From assembly GCF_012932365.1 (NCBI RefSeq), contig NZ_JAAIIH010000001.1, positions 434,001 to 498,000 of the forward strand: a stretch of 64,000 nucleotides of DNA, in the 5' to 3' direction. The notes below the pieces were generated by a model, which saw nothing but the letters and a program-made list of their open reading frames with translations, made no database searches and was not told the origin of the DNA. Positions 27,197 through 36,141 of this stretch are shown here, piece after piece. How positions within the stretch are numbered: position 1 is the stretch's first letter; every line of letters begins with the position of its first letter. This DNA is from Bifidobacterium moraviense (GTDB lineage: Bacteria > Actinomycetota > Actinomycetes > Actinomycetales > Bifidobacteriaceae). The position numbers and the translations under genes are program-made.

Positions 27197-28834
27197 GTGA
27201 AATCGGCAGCAGCGACGCTACGACGTCGGGGAACACGTGCGACCGCGATCCTTGCCGCCGCGGCGATGTCGATGGCGCTGGGCGCCTGCGCGTCCGTGCC
27301 GCCCACGGTCACCGCGTCTCCGGTCGGCACGGATGCCACTGGTACCGCGGCGTCCGTGGGATCGGTCGCGCTCTTCACGCCGTCGGACGGCATCACACTC
27401 AGCCAGAACACCCCGCTCAACAAGTGGGCCGCGCTGACGAAGGACATCCAGCAGTCCCTCAAGGACCGCGCCGCGCAGGCGGGCGTCCCCTACGACTCCT
27501 CCGCGGTGAAGGTCACCGCCTCGTCCGATCTGGCGGCGCAGAGCCAGGCGGTGCAGGACTACGTGGTGGGCAGGCTCAGCGAATCCTCGGCATCGTCCTC
27601 CCCCGCCGCCGGAGCAGCCGGCGACGTCGCCTCCACGACGCTCGTGGTGGCCCCGGTGACGAATCCCGATGCCGTGACGCGCCAGTACGGCGACTACGTC
27701 AGGCAGGACCTCACATGGGACGACGCGACGTCCGGTTCCGACGGGGCGACGGCGTCCGCGTCGGCATCCGCATCCGCGACTGCGTCCGCGTCCTCCGACG
27801 ACGCGACGCGCGAGGCCGGCGAACGGCTCGTCTCCGCGCTCAGGCTCGCCAAGGACTCCGGCATGCACGTGGTGCTGGTCTCCGGACACGTCCAGGGGTT
27901 CACGCCCGACCTGTTCGTGCAGTTCGGCACGGCGGAGCTCATCGGCCGCATCCAGGCCGAACAGCTGGTGCGCAAGCTCGAACTAGACACCACCAGCAAG
28001 GACAATCCGAAGTACATCGAGGTGATGATCCCCTTCGTCGCCACGCGCAAGGACGGGTCGGCGGTGGACGCCGCCTTCGTCTCCGAGGCGTTCCGCGGCA
28101 TCTGGGACGTGCTCGGCCCGTACTTCGCCGACGGCCGCGCGGTGAGCCCGTCGCGGTACCTCTCCTCCGCGAGCACCGCGGACGACTGGCGCGCGGTGGT
28201 CTTCGACCCTTCCAGGACCGACGGCGGCAGGGACGAGATCATCCAGCGTCTGGGCATGAAGGACGGCGGCTCGCATCCACGCATCGATGGCGTGCTCGCG
28301 ATGAACGACGCGGTCGCCGCGAAGGTGGTCTCCGCGCTGGACGATCTGGGGTACACCGGATCGTCCGCGGACATCAACCCCGAGATCACCATCTCCGGCA
28401 TCGTGGGCAGCCTCACCGGCAAGGTGGACGTGCAGCGCGGCAAGGTGCCCGACCCGCGCGTGGCCCCCACCGAAAGTCCCGACGACTCCGAAGGGCTGCA
28501 CCTGCCGTTCATCCAGGGGACGTCGGACGACGTCTCGTGGCCGATCGTCACCGGCTACGGCGCCTACGTGGACACGATCCCGCAGATCGTCAACGGCAAG
28601 CAGTGGATGACGGCGCTCGGCAACCGCAAGGACACCGCGTCGGCACTGGCCGAGGCCGTCATGACGATGAACGCCGGCGGCGACGTCACGCGGCTGGACG
28701 GCGTCGCCGAATCGGACTACGCGGACGGCAAGGTCCCCACCATTGCGAAGGACCAGCTGGCCGTGTCCGCATCGAACCTCAAGAGCATGCTCATCGACAC
28801 CGGCTACGTAACCGCCGCCGACGCGGGACTGTGA
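27197..28834 (+). CDS. Orphan sugar-binding-like lipoprotein (Peripla_BP_4 type)
   Basis: A 545-residue secreted protein with a twin-Arg-containing basic start, a hydrophobic stretch and the lipobox ALGAC (Cys near residue 29). It should be lipid-anchored outside the membrane. The body resembles two-lobed periplasmic sugar-binding proteins: an IDGVLAMNDAVAAKVVSAL segment near 365 is the classical hinge-side motif of that family. A Ser/Ala-rich low-complexity stretch lies near 185-205. No permease or ATPase gene is adjacent. The GTG at 27197 was preferred because GAGG lies eight bases upstream; a GTG at 27188 is in frame. Confidence 0.75.
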   Translation: MKSAAATLRRRGTRATAILAAAAMSMALGACASVPPTVTASPVGTDATGTAASVGSVALFTPSDGITLSQNTPLNKWAALTKDIQQSLKDRAAQAGVPYDSSAVKVTASSDLAAQSQAVQDYVVGRLSESSASSSPAAGAAGDVASTTLVVAPVTNPDAVTRQYGDYVRQDLTWDDATSGSDGATASASASASATASASSDDATREAGERLVSALRLAKDSGMHVVLVSGHVQGFTPDLFVQFGTAELIGRIQAEQLVRKLELDTTSKDNPKYIEVMIPFVATRKDGSAVDAAFVSEAFRGIWDVLGPYFADGRAVSPSRYLSSASTADDWRAVVFDPSRTDGGRDEIIQRLGMKDGGSHPRIDGVLAMNDAVAAKVVSALDDLGYTGSSADINPEITISGIVGSLTGKVDVQRGKVPDPRVAPTESPDDSEGLHLPFIQGTSDDVSWPIVTGYGAYVDTIPQIVNGKQWMTALGNRKDTASALAEAVMTMNAGGDVTRLDGVAESDYADGKVPTIAKDQLAVSASNLKSMLIDTGYVTAADAGL

Positions 28835-28843
28835 CGCGGTGCG

Positions 28844-28888
28844 GCGCATCGGTGCGGCACGGCGCCGTATCGCACCGCGCCGATGCGC
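28844..28888. terminator. Bidirectional hairpin between convergent genes
   Basis: A 9-bp stem GCGCATCGG/CCGATGCGC (28844-28852 with 28880-28888) encloses a smaller TGCG/CGCA stem and a GGCGCC core. It sits between the lipoprotein and the second acyl-CoA synthetase and could serve both strands. No T-run. Confidence 0.5.
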
Positions 28889-28897
28889 ATGCCCGGC

Positions 28898-30709
28898 TCA
28901 GCGTTTGCCGGCGTAGATCACGTCGTCGATCAGGCCCCGGTACCGCTCGGTGATGGCCTCGCGACGCGCCTTGAGGCTCGGCGTGACCATGCCGTTGCTC
29001 TCGTTGAGGTCGTCGGAGAGGATCTCGAACTTGCGGATCGACTCGGCGCGCGACACCTGATCGTTCGCCGCGTCCACGGCGCGCTCCACCTCGGCGCGCA
29101 CGATCGGATTGGCGGCCGCCTCCCTGAGATCGGCGACCTCGTGCGCGCCCTGCGACCTGAGCCATGCGTTGGTATCCGCCAGATCGAGCGCCACGAGCGC
29201 GGCGACGAACGGACGACGGTCGCCGATGACCACGCACTGGTTGACCACCGGGGACGTCATGACGGACACCTCGAGCTCGGCCGGCGAGACGTTCTTGCCG
29301 CCGGCGGTGATGATGAGATCCTTCTTGCGGCCGGTGATGGTGACGAAGCCGTCCTCGTCCACGTCGCCCAGATCGCCGGTGTGCAGCCACCCGTCGACGA
29401 TCTGGCTGGTGGTGATCTCGGGATGGTTGTGGTATCCGGCGCACACGCTCGGCCCCTTGATGCACAGCTCGCCGTCGTCGTCCACGCCCACGGTGACACC
29501 CTGCATCGGCAGGCCGATCGTGCCGATGCGGTAGCCGGACGTGGGGTTGACCGTGGCCGGCGCGCACGTCTCGGTCATGCCGTAGCCCTCGAGCAGCGGA
29601 AGCCCCACGCCGTTGAAGAAGTGCGCGATGGAGGAGTCCAGCGGGGCGCCGCCGGACACCGCGTACTCCACATGGCCGCCGAACACGCCCATGATGGTGG
29701 AGTACACGAGCCTGCCGTACAGCCAGTGCCTGAACGCCAGTCCCGCGGGAATGCCCTCGCCCGCCTGCTGCGCCCTGGACCAGGCGCGCGCGGTGGCCGC
29801 GGCGTCGGCGAACAGACGGCCCTTGAGCCCCTTGCCCGCCTTCTGGGAGGCCGCGTTGTAGATCTTCTCGAAGATGCGCGGCACGGCGAGCACGAACGTG
29901 GGTCTGAACGCGCCGAAGTCCGCGAGGATGGTCTTCAGGTTGCTGGACAGGCCGAGCGTGACGTTGCCCGCGAAGCAGAAGAACTGCATGTAGCGCGCGA
30001 ACACGTGCGCCAGCGGCAGGAACAGCAGCAGGCGACGGTTCGGCTTCATCGCGATGTCCGGCATTGAACGGACGCCGGAGTACGTGATGAACACGAAGCT
30101 GCCGTGGGTCAGCTCGATGCCCTTGGGCGTGCCGGTGGAGCCGGACGTGTACACGATGGTGGCGAGATCGGAGCCGCGTACCGCACGCTCGCGGTCGCGG
30201 AACTCCTGATCGGACACGGACTTGCCGAAGGTCCTCAGCGCGTCGAGCGCGCCGAGCTCGATCACGTACACGTCGCCGAGATCGGTGACCTGGTCGCGCA
30301 CGGACTCGATCTTGTCGCGCTGCATGTCGTTCTCGGCGAACGCCATCCTGACGTTCGAGTCGTTGAAGATCATGCGCACCTGCGCCGCGGAGTTGGTCTC
30401 GTACACGGGCACGGTGAGCGCGCCGATGGACATGATCGCCAGGTCGAGCGCCGTCCACTCCCAGCGGGTCTTGGAGACCACGGACACGGCGTCTCCGGGC
30501 CTGATGCCCTTGGCGATGAGCCCCTTGGCGAGTTCGATCACCAGATCGCGGAACTCCGCCGCGCTGAAGGACCGCCACGTGCCGTCCGCATCCTTGTATT
30601 CGACCAGCGAATCCCCGGGCGCACGCGTGGCGCGCTCCTCGAGGATTGAGAAGATGTTCCTGTCGTCATCGATCGGCTCCGGCTGCGGGCGCGTGTATTC
30701 CCTGCGCAT
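28898..30709 (-). CDS. AMP-dependent long-chain acyl-CoA synthetase (FadD-like), second copy
   Basis: A 603-residue adenylate-forming acyl-CoA synthetase with the full motif set: VYTSGSTGTPKG near residue 180, YGMTETCAP near 375, WLHTGDLGDVDEDG near 445 and GRKKDLIITAGGKNVSP near 465. It lacks the long acidic tail of the paralogue at 21717-23816. The chosen ATG at 30709 has AGGAGG only three bases upstream; an in-frame ATG at 30727 is the alternative. The substrate (exogenous fatty acids for phospholipids or lipoproteins) is an inference; no beta-oxidation genes are nearby. Confidence 0.9.
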   Translation of the reverse strand: MRREYTRPQPEPIDDDRNIFSILEERATRAPGDSLVEYKDADGTWRSFSAAEFRDLVIELAKGLIAKGIRPGDAVSVVSKTRWEWTALDLAIMSIGALTVPVYETNSAAQVRMIFNDSNVRMAFAENDMQRDKIESVRDQVTDLGDVYVIELGALDALRTFGKSVSDQEFRDRERAVRGSDLATIVYTSGSTGTPKGIELTHGSFVFITYSGVRSMPDIAMKPNRRLLLFLPLAHVFARYMQFFCFAGNVTLGLSSNLKTILADFGAFRPTFVLAVPRIFEKIYNAASQKAGKGLKGRLFADAAATARAWSRAQQAGEGIPAGLAFRHWLYGRLVYSTIMGVFGGHVEYAVSGGAPLDSSIAHFFNGVGLPLLEGYGMTETCAPATVNPTSGYRIGTIGLPMQGVTVGVDDDGELCIKGPSVCAGYHNHPEITTSQIVDGWLHTGDLGDVDEDGFVTITGRKKDLIITAGGKNVSPAELEVSVMTSPVVNQCVVIGDRRPFVAALVALDLADTNAWLRSQGAHEVADLREAAANPIVRAEVERAVDAANDQVSRAESIRKFEILSDDLNESNGMVTPSLKARREAITERYRGLIDDVIYAGKR

Positions 30710-30785
30710 GTTCCTCCTCGTGGTCATCCGGCACGATGCCGTCTCTCCATCCAAGGATTCTACCGACATCCCATGGCCGCGGTGT

Positions 30786-31409
30786 TCACTCAGGCGGTTC
30801 GCGGACCGGTCTGAGCCGGATGCGGTGCGTGCCGGCGAGGGCAGCCGGGTCGCGGTAGTCCCGTTCGCCTTCGCGCACGCCCCAGTGCAGGCACGAACCG
30901 TCGCAGTGGTCGCCGGATTCGCCCACCACGGCGAACGGCTGCCCGCGCGTCACCGAGGCACCCACGGCCAGCGTGCCCACGGCCGGTTCGAACGTGGTGA
31001 GCCGCGGCCCGTGACGTATGCTCACCACCTGCTTGCCCGCCACCAGCCCGGCGAACGAGATCACGCCGTCCGCCGGCGCGTTGAGCGTCTCCCCCGGCGC
31101 CGTCGCGAGATCCACGCCGCGATGCCCGGCGAGCCACGGCTGTTCGGGCGCGTCGAAGCCGCGCACGATCGTCGGCGCGACGTTCCCGTCTCCGACGGGC
31201 CATGACAGCGCCGCCCGGCACCCCTCGTCCGCCGCCGCGTCGCCCGTGGCCAGCGCGTACGGCGCGCGCGCCACGGCGAGCAGCAGGCACAGCGCGGATC
31301 CGAGGCACAGCATCGCGCGCCACATGGTTCCGATCCGCTCCCGATCGTCCTGGTTCCGTCGGCGCCTCCACCGGCGTCTGCGCCGCAGTCGTTCGTCATC
31401 CTGGGACAT
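30786..31409 (-). CDS. M23 family metallopeptidase, membrane-anchored
   Basis: A 207-residue LytM-like endopeptidase domain protein. A very basic N-terminus ([10 protein letters not shown]) precedes one hydrophobic segment (about residues 30-52), then the M23 domain. The zinc site is partly seen: HRGVD near 93-97 supplies His and Asp. The C-terminal site reads SCLHWGV, where the usual HxH has Cys in place of the first His, a variant common in actinobacterial M23 proteins as far as I recall. A cell-wall cross-bridge target is likely. GGGGGAGAAC precedes the ATG. Confidence 0.82.
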   Translation of the reverse strand: MSQDDERLRRRRRWRRRRNQDDRERIGTMWRAMLCLGSALCLLLAVARAPYALATGDAAADEGCRAALSWPVGDGNVAPTIVRGFDAPEQPWLAGHRGVDLATAPGETLNAPADGVISFAGLVAGKQVVSIRHGPRLTTFEPAVGTLAVGASVTRGQPFAVVGESGDHCDGSCLHWGVREGERDYRDPAALAGTHRIRLRPVREPPE

Positions 31410-31640
31410 GTTCTCCCCCGTATCCGTCCGTTCCCGATATCCTCGTCATCTCCCGCTTCCAGCATGGCGCGCCGCACACCGCCGCGTCCAGCCGTGGCAA
31501 CCATGTGTACGAATGGGAGACGTCGGCGTGTCGCGACGGTCCGGGGGCGTTCATCGAGACGAACCATGAGACGAACCGTGGATAGTTCGGTTCACGGTCT
31601 TGCGCCGGGGAGATGGTGAGGAGCCGACATCGGCGTCGAC

Positions 31641-31677
31641 CATAAAAACAAGAAAGCCCCGGGCGAACCCGAGGCTT
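31641..31677 (-). terminator. Rho-independent terminator of the tRNA-Asn cluster
   Basis: On the minus strand, AAGCCTCGGG-TTCG-CCCGGGGCTT (31677-31654) forms a 10-bp stem with one mismatch and a TTCG tetraloop. It is followed by TCTTGTTTTTATG. It starts nine bases after the last tRNA and is the clearest terminator in the window. Confidence 0.9.
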
Positions 31678-31685
31678 CCGGAGAG

Positions 31686-31758
<73 letters not shown>

Positions 31759-31807
31759 ATATTCAATTATCAACCGTCCGAACCGTTGCCGACCCGACCG
31801 GGTGAAG

Positions 31808-31880
<73 letters not shown>

Positions 31881-31929
31881 ATATTCAGTTATCAACCGTC
31901 CGAACCGTTGCCGACCCGATCGGGTGAAG

Positions 31930-32002
<73 letters not shown>

Positions 32003-32040
32003 ATGGCACATGCGGAATCGTTTCCGCACACAAGCAGTAG

Positions 32041-32068
32041 AGTTTACAGCAATTCCTCCGGAATGCAA
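32041..32068 (-). promoter_or_regulatory. tRNA-Asn promoter
   Basis: On the minus strand, TTGCAT (32068-32063) and TAAACT (32046-32041) are 16 bases apart. The same -35 and spacer occur before the tRNA-Ala pair. A 7-bp hairpin (TGCGGAA/TTCCGCA, 32011-32028) lies in the leader and may guide 5' processing. Confidence 0.7.
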
Positions 32069-32082
32069 ATCACACGCATGTC

Positions 32083-32108
32083 GGCATGTCGCGCCAAGCT
32101 CACATGCC
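32083..32108 (-). terminator. Weak hairpin after tsaD
   Basis: A 7-bp stem (GGCATGT, 32083-32089, with ACATGCC, 32102-32108) two bases past the tsaD stop. No T-run follows, so read-through into the tRNA-Asn genes is possible. Confidence 0.45.
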
Positions 32109-32110
32109 GC

Positions 32111-33154
32111 TCACACGCTGATCGTCGTCAACGGCATGGCGGAGTCGATGCCGAAGTCGGGCGCGCTGGGCACGATGCCCGCCTCCACGAGATTGACGCC
32201 CAGCATCGCCACCATGGCGCCGTTGTCGGTGCACAGCTTGATCTGCGGGATGCGCACCTCCACGCCGTGCCGCTCGCCGAATTCCAGGAGCTTGGCGCGC
32301 AGCTGCGAGTTGGCGGAGAACCCGCCGCCCACGATGAGCGTCTTCGAGCCGTACTGCTCGCAGCCGCGCATCGCCTTCTTGGCCAGCACCGTCGCCACGG
32401 AGTCCGCCAGCGACGCGCACACGTCGTCCACGGGAATCTCGCGGCCGGCGGCCTGCTGGCCTTCCACCCAGCGCGCCACGGCGGTCTTGACGCCCGAGAA
32501 GCTGAAGTCGTACGGATGCTTCGCGCCCGCCTGACCCTGCGTCAGGCCCTGCGGCACCTTGATGGCGTGCGGATCGCCGTGCTGCGCGTGACGGTCGATG
32601 TGCGGGCCTCCCGGGTACGGGAAGCCCAGCAGGCGCGCCACCTTGTCGAAGCACTCCCCCGCCGCGTCGTCCAGCGTGGTGCCCACCACGTCGATGTGCC
32701 GCGCCACGTCCTCGACGTGCAGCAGCGACGTGTGGCCGCCGGAGACGATGAGCGCGAGCGTGTCCGGAGGGAACGGGCCGAACTGCAGCTGCGTGACCGC
32801 GATGTGCCCGATCACGTGGTTGATGCCGTAGATCGGCTTGTTCGCCGCCCAGGCGAGCGCCTTCGCGCCCGAGACGCCCACGGCGAGGCAGCCGGCGAGG
32901 CCGGGGCCCGCGGACACGGCGATCGCGTCCACGTCCCTGAGGGTCATGTTCGCGTCCGCGAGCGCCTTGGAGACGCACGGCACGAACGCTTCGGCGTGGG
33001 CGCGCGACGCGATCTCGGGGATCACGCCGCCGTAGCGCGCATGCTCCTCCATGGAGGAGGCGACGACGTTAGACAGCAGCGTGCGGCCGCGCACGATGGC
33101 GGCGGCGGTCTCGTCGCAGGTCGATTCGATGCCAAGGACCACGGGTTCGCTCAT
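32111..33154 (-). CDS. tsaD: tRNA threonylcarbamoyladenosine biosynthesis protein TsaD
   Basis: A 347-residue ASKHA-fold enzyme that transfers threonylcarbamoyl to A37 of ANN-decoding tRNAs. Motifs are GIESTCDETAAA near residue 8, the metal ligands in NHVIGH near 112-117, SGGHTSL near 137, VGGGFSANSQLR near 275 and CTDNGAM near 305. The start at 33154 follows AAAGGAG by seven bases. Last protein gene of the comEA-to-tsaD operon; three tRNA-Asn genes, substrates of this modification, lie next on the same strand. TsaC/Sua5, needed for the first step, is not in the window. Confidence 0.96.
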   Translation of the reverse strand: MSEPVVLGIESTCDETAAAIVRGRTLLSNVVASSMEEHARYGGVIPEIASRAHAEAFVPCVSKALADANMTLRDVDAIAVSAGPGLAGCLAVGVSGAKALAWAANKPIYGINHVIGHIAVTQLQFGPFPPDTLALIVSGGHTSLLHVEDVARHIDVVGTTLDDAAGECFDKVARLLGFPYPGGPHIDRHAQHGDPHAIKVPQGLTQGQAGAKHPYDFSFSGVKTAVARWVEGQQAAGREIPVDDVCASLADSVATVLAKKAMRGCEQYGSKTLIVGGGFSANSQLRAKLLEFGERHGVEVRIPQIKLCTDNGAMVAMLGVNLVEAGIVPSAPDFGIDSAMPLTTISV

Positions 33155-33171
33155 TTGCGAAGCTCCTTTCG

Positions 33172-33708
33172 TCAGTTCGTTTGCTCGTCGTTCGCGCGCT
33201 GCGGCACGGCGAATCCCACGGGATGCGGCGCCAGTTCGAGCGCCATCACGTGCGCGTCGATGCCTTCGGGCTGGTAGTAGCGTCGGCGCAGCCCGATGCG
33301 TTCGAATCCCAGCCGTTCGTACAGAGCGATGGCCGGCTCGTTGTCCACGGCCACCTCCAGCAGCATGCGCCGTGCGCCTTCGAGCCGGGCGCGGTCGATC
33401 ATCGCGCGCATGAGCCCCAGCGCGATGCCCTGGCGCTGATGCGCCTTGCCCACGCCGACGTCCATGATCTCCGCGTCGTCGCCGTCGTACCAGTAGCCGG
33501 CGAAGCCGCGCACGTCCGACGCCGCAATGGCGCGGCCCTGCCCGCCGACCGCGTCCGGTACGTCGAACAGGTACGTGCGGGCGGGCGCGGCGAGCTCGTC
33601 GCGGATCGCCCGCTCGCTCCACGCGTGGCAGCCGAACAGCTCGGTCTCCAGCGCGCGCACGGCGGCGACGGCGGTCTCGCGGTCGAGATCGTCCAGCGCG
33701 AGCAGCAT
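33172..33708 (-). CDS. rimI: RimI-type N-alpha-acetyltransferase (GNAT)
   Basis: A 178-residue GNAT acetyltransferase. The acetyl-CoA loop is HQRQGIALG near residue 93, with preceding strand MDVGVGKAH and the typical NEPAIALYERLGF near 125. RimI acetylates the N-terminus of ribosomal S18 in E. coli; its placement between tsaB and tsaD is conserved in many bacteria. The ATG overlaps the tsaB stop by one base (TGATG). The exact substrate here is an inference from synteny. Confidence 0.92.
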   Translation of the reverse strand: MLLALDDLDRETAVAAVRALETELFGCHAWSERAIRDELAAPARTYLFDVPDAVGGQGRAIAASDVRGFAGYWYDGDDAEIMDVGVGKAHQRQGIALGLMRAMIDRARLEGARRMLLEVAVDNEPAIALYERLGFERIGLRRRYYQPEGIDAHVMALELAPHPVGFAVPQRANDEQTN

Positions 33709-34514
33709 CAGTCCTTCCTTTCGGCGCCGTCGTGGCCGAGCACGTGCTTGAGCGGCGCGGGCACTTCGGCGTCGGGGCGGCGCAGGTACAGGGGCTCCAC
33801 CGGTGCGGGAGCTTCGCCCGCCTCGTGCGCGGCGCGATGGCGCAGCGCGGCCTGCGCGTAGAACAGCTTGAGGCCGGCCTCGCCTTGGTCGAGCACGGAT
33901 TCGTCCACGACGTCGCCGAGCGCATCCAGATCCTGCCATGCGTCCGCGTAGCGCCGCGCGCCGTGACCGACCACGTCCACCGTGACCGCGGCGCCGGGAT
34001 GCGCGGCGTGCACCTGCGCCACGGCTGCGTTGACGCGCTGCGCGATCGACGCGGGATAGTCGATGTCCATGGCGATGAGCGTGTCGAACGCCGCGGGGGC
34101 ACCGTACAGCGCGAAGTACAGCTGGCGGCGGCGCGCGTCGTTCACGGCGAGCGTGAGCGCGATCTCGGATGCCGCGTCGGATGCCGATTCCTCGGCGATC
34201 GCGCTGCGGCGGATCGCGTTCCACCGCGCCTGCGGCGCCAGGACGTCCTGCCCGGTCAGCTCCGCTCCGGTGGCGAAGGCGAGAGCCTTGGCGGTGACGA
34301 TGCCGGCCCTGAGTCCGGTGAACGGCGCCGGGCCCACGCCCACGACGATGTGGCCGATGTCGCGCGGTTCGAGCCCCGCCTCGGCGATGGCGCGCGCGAT
34401 GTTGACCTGCAGCTTCTCGACGTGCGTGCGCGAATCGGTCTCCACGATGGGCTCGTGCCCCACGACGCCCACGGTGGACCCGTACGAGGTATCGATGACC
34501 AGCGCTGCCGTCAT
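33708..34514 (-). CDS. tsaB: tRNA threonylcarbamoyladenosine biosynthesis protein TsaB
   Basis: A 268-residue TsaD paralogue that acts as its scaffold partner. The N-terminal VIDTSYGSTVGVV, GVGPAPFTGLRAGIVTAKALA near residue 68 and a degenerate C-terminal lobe are typical. Its ATG overlaps the tsaE stop by four bases and its stop overlaps rimI by one. TsaB with TsaD and TsaE makes the t6A-transferring complex. Confidence 0.95.
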   Translation of the reverse strand: MTAALVIDTSYGSTVGVVGHEPIVETDSRTHVEKLQVNIARAIAEAGLEPRDIGHIVVGVGPAPFTGLRAGIVTAKALAFATGAELTGQDVLAPQARWNAIRRSAIAEESASDAASEIALTLAVNDARRRQLYFALYGAPAAFDTLIAMDIDYPASIAQRVNAAVAQVHAAHPGAAVTVDVVGHGARRYADAWQDLDALGDVVDESVLDQGEAGLKLFYAQAALRHRAAHEAGEAPAPVEPLYLRRPDAEVPAPLKHVLGHDGAERKD

Positions 34515-35158
34515 GCCTGCTCCTTCTTCGTTTGCCGTCCGTCGTTCCGCGGTCCCTCGCCGCGCAGCGCCGCGATGCGCGACGCCCATGCGCCCCTGAC
34601 GGGCACCAGGGTCACGATTCTAGTCCCCGCGCTCGTGGGGTCGCCGTCCGCGTCGGCCACGCCGGATGCCGGCCTGTCGATGTGGATCTCCAGCCGGTCG
34701 TCGATGAGCGCGGACGCCATCTGCTCTCCCCATTCCATGAGCACGACCGTGTCGTCCTGCGGATCCTCGAGCTCCTCGTCGAGGCCGAGCGATTCGAGCT
34801 CGTCGAGCAGCGCGTCGGCCGCGTCCTGCCCGGGCGCATAACCGCTGCCGCCCAGCCGGTAGGCGTCCACGTGCACGAGGTGCGCGGGCGTGCCGTCGGC
34901 GAAGCGGCCGTTCAGCTCGCGCGCGATGGTGAACGTGGGCGAGACGATCGGCTCCGCGATGGCGAGGCCCGTGCCGATGCCCTGCGCGAACGTGGTCTTG
35001 CCGGCGCCGAGCGGGCCGGACAGCAGCAGCACGTCGCCGCCACGCAGCAGTCCGGCGACGCGCGCGCCCAATGCGCGCATGTCGTCGTCGGTGGGCACGT
35101 CGATGACGACGTCCCCGTCTTTGTCCGGTGTGGCCTGCCCGTTGGCTGCCGTGTTCAT
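34511..35158 (-). CDS. tsaE: tRNA threonylcarbamoyladenosine biosynthesis ATPase TsaE
   Basis: A 215-residue P-loop ATPase that drives the TsaB-TsaD cycle. Walker A GPLGAGKTTFAQG lies near residues 48-60, SPTF near 76, a Walker-B-like VHVDAYRL near 98 and LMEWGEQM near 145. It is longer than the usual 150-160 residues, with an acidic insert (about 112-135) and a C-terminal extension of about 40 residues. It overlaps holA and tsaB by four bases each. Confidence 0.94.
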   Translation of the reverse strand: MNTAANGQATPDKDGDVVIDVPTDDDMRALGARVAGLLRGGDVLLLSGPLGAGKTTFAQGIGTGLAIAEPIVSPTFTIARELNGRFADGTPAHLVHVDAYRLGGSGYAPGQDAADALLDELESLGLDEELEDPQDDTVVLMEWGEQMASALIDDRLEIHIDRPASGVADADGDPTSAGTRIVTLVPVRGAWASRIAALRGEGPRNDGRQTKKEQA

Positions 35159-36141
35159 TGGCGTCCTTTCTGCGCGATGAGTTCGATGGCGCGCTCCAGC
35201 GCGTACACCGGGTCTCCTCCGTTCGTCTTGCTCTGTTCGTCCGCCCATGCGAGCGTGCGGATGCAGCGTCCCATGCCCTGCGACGTCCAGCCGCCGAGCT
35301 GGCGTTCGGCGTTGCGCAGCACCCACGGGTTCATGTTCGCCTCCGCCTTGGAGATCACGCCGGAGCGCACGGCGGACGCCTTGGCGAGCGCCCTGAGCTT
35401 CATGGCGAGCGCGCCGATGAGCGCGATCGGGTCCGTGCCCTGTTCGACGGCGGAGCGCATGGCGATGATCGCCTCGGCGGTCCTGCCCTCCACGGCGCGG
35501 TCGGCGACCATGAATCCGGTGACCTGGGGGTTGGCCGTCAGATACTGGTTCACGCGTTCGATGGGCATGGGGTCGTCGTCGAAGTCGAAGGCGAGCTGGT
35601 GGCACATGGCCGCGAGTTCGCCGGTCTTCTCCCCTAGCACGCTGACGAGCTGTTGGGCGGCCAGCGGGTCCACGCGTCGCCCGTCTCGTTCGAAGCACTG
35701 GTAGACGAAGTTGAGCTTGGCCTCGGGCTTTCGGAGGTCGGCGACCTCCTCGCGAACCGCTCCGGCCCGGACGAGCTGGTCGACGAGCCGCTTGCCCTTG
35801 TTGCCGCCTTCGTGCTGGCAGATGACGATGCTGGAGCCGGCGGGGTCGGCGGCGCACTGCCGGGCGTAGGCGACCATGGCGTCGCCGAGTCTCTCGTCGG
35901 CGGAGGCGAGGTTGTTGACGCGCACGATGGCGGTGTCGGCCAGCAGCGACGGGCTCACGGCCTTGTCGAACGCGTAGGGGTCGCAGGAGGCGGCGTCCAG
36001 TTCGATGGTCTCGGCGTCCGGCCGGGCGCGCTCCGCCTCGTGGCACAGGTCGCGCACCTGCCGTTCGTTGAGATACGAGTCCCCGCCGAACACTATGCGG
36101 AACGGGGGCCTGCTGCCTGCTGATCGTGCCATAGTGACCAA
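35155..36141 (-). CDS. holA: DNA polymerase III subunit delta
   Basis: A 328-residue clamp-loader delta subunit. The N-terminal part binds the sliding clamp and the rest is AAA+-like without a functional ATP site. Recognised from VFGGDSYLNERQVRDL near residue 18, VICQHEGGNKGKRLVDQL near 110, and the C-terminal NPWVLRNAERQLGGW near 268. The most likely start is TTG at 36141, which directly abuts the comEC stop and has GGAGG five bases upstream. An ATG nine bases further in is the alternative. The comEA-comEC-holA order is widespread in Gram-positives. Confidence 0.93.
   Translation of the reverse strand: MVTMARSAGSRPPFRIVFGGDSYLNERQVRDLCHEAERARPDAETIELDAASCDPYAFDKAVSPSLLADTAIVRVNNLASADERLGDAMVAYARQCAADPAGSSIVICQHEGGNKGKRLVDQLVRAGAVREEVADLRKPEAKLNFVYQCFERDGRRVDPLAAQQLVSVLGEKTGELAAMCHQLAFDFDDDPMPIERVNQYLTANPQVTGFMVADRAVEGRTAEAIIAMRSAVEQGTDPIALIGALAMKLRALAKASAVRSGVISKAEANMNPWVLRNAERQLGGWTSQGMGRCIRTLAWADEQSKTNGGDPVYALERAIELIAQKGRQ

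Noticed and set aside
31410-31640. Possible small genes between the M23 peptidase and the tRNA terminator
   Set aside because: Open frames on both strands lack ribosome binding sites and recognisable products; the stretch seems to be non-coding.
32111-34102. A 663-codon frame joining tsaD to upstream sequence
   Set aside because: The upstream part is an out-of-frame shadow of rimI and tsaB; the tsaD start at 33154 has a ribosome binding site and matches the family N-terminus.
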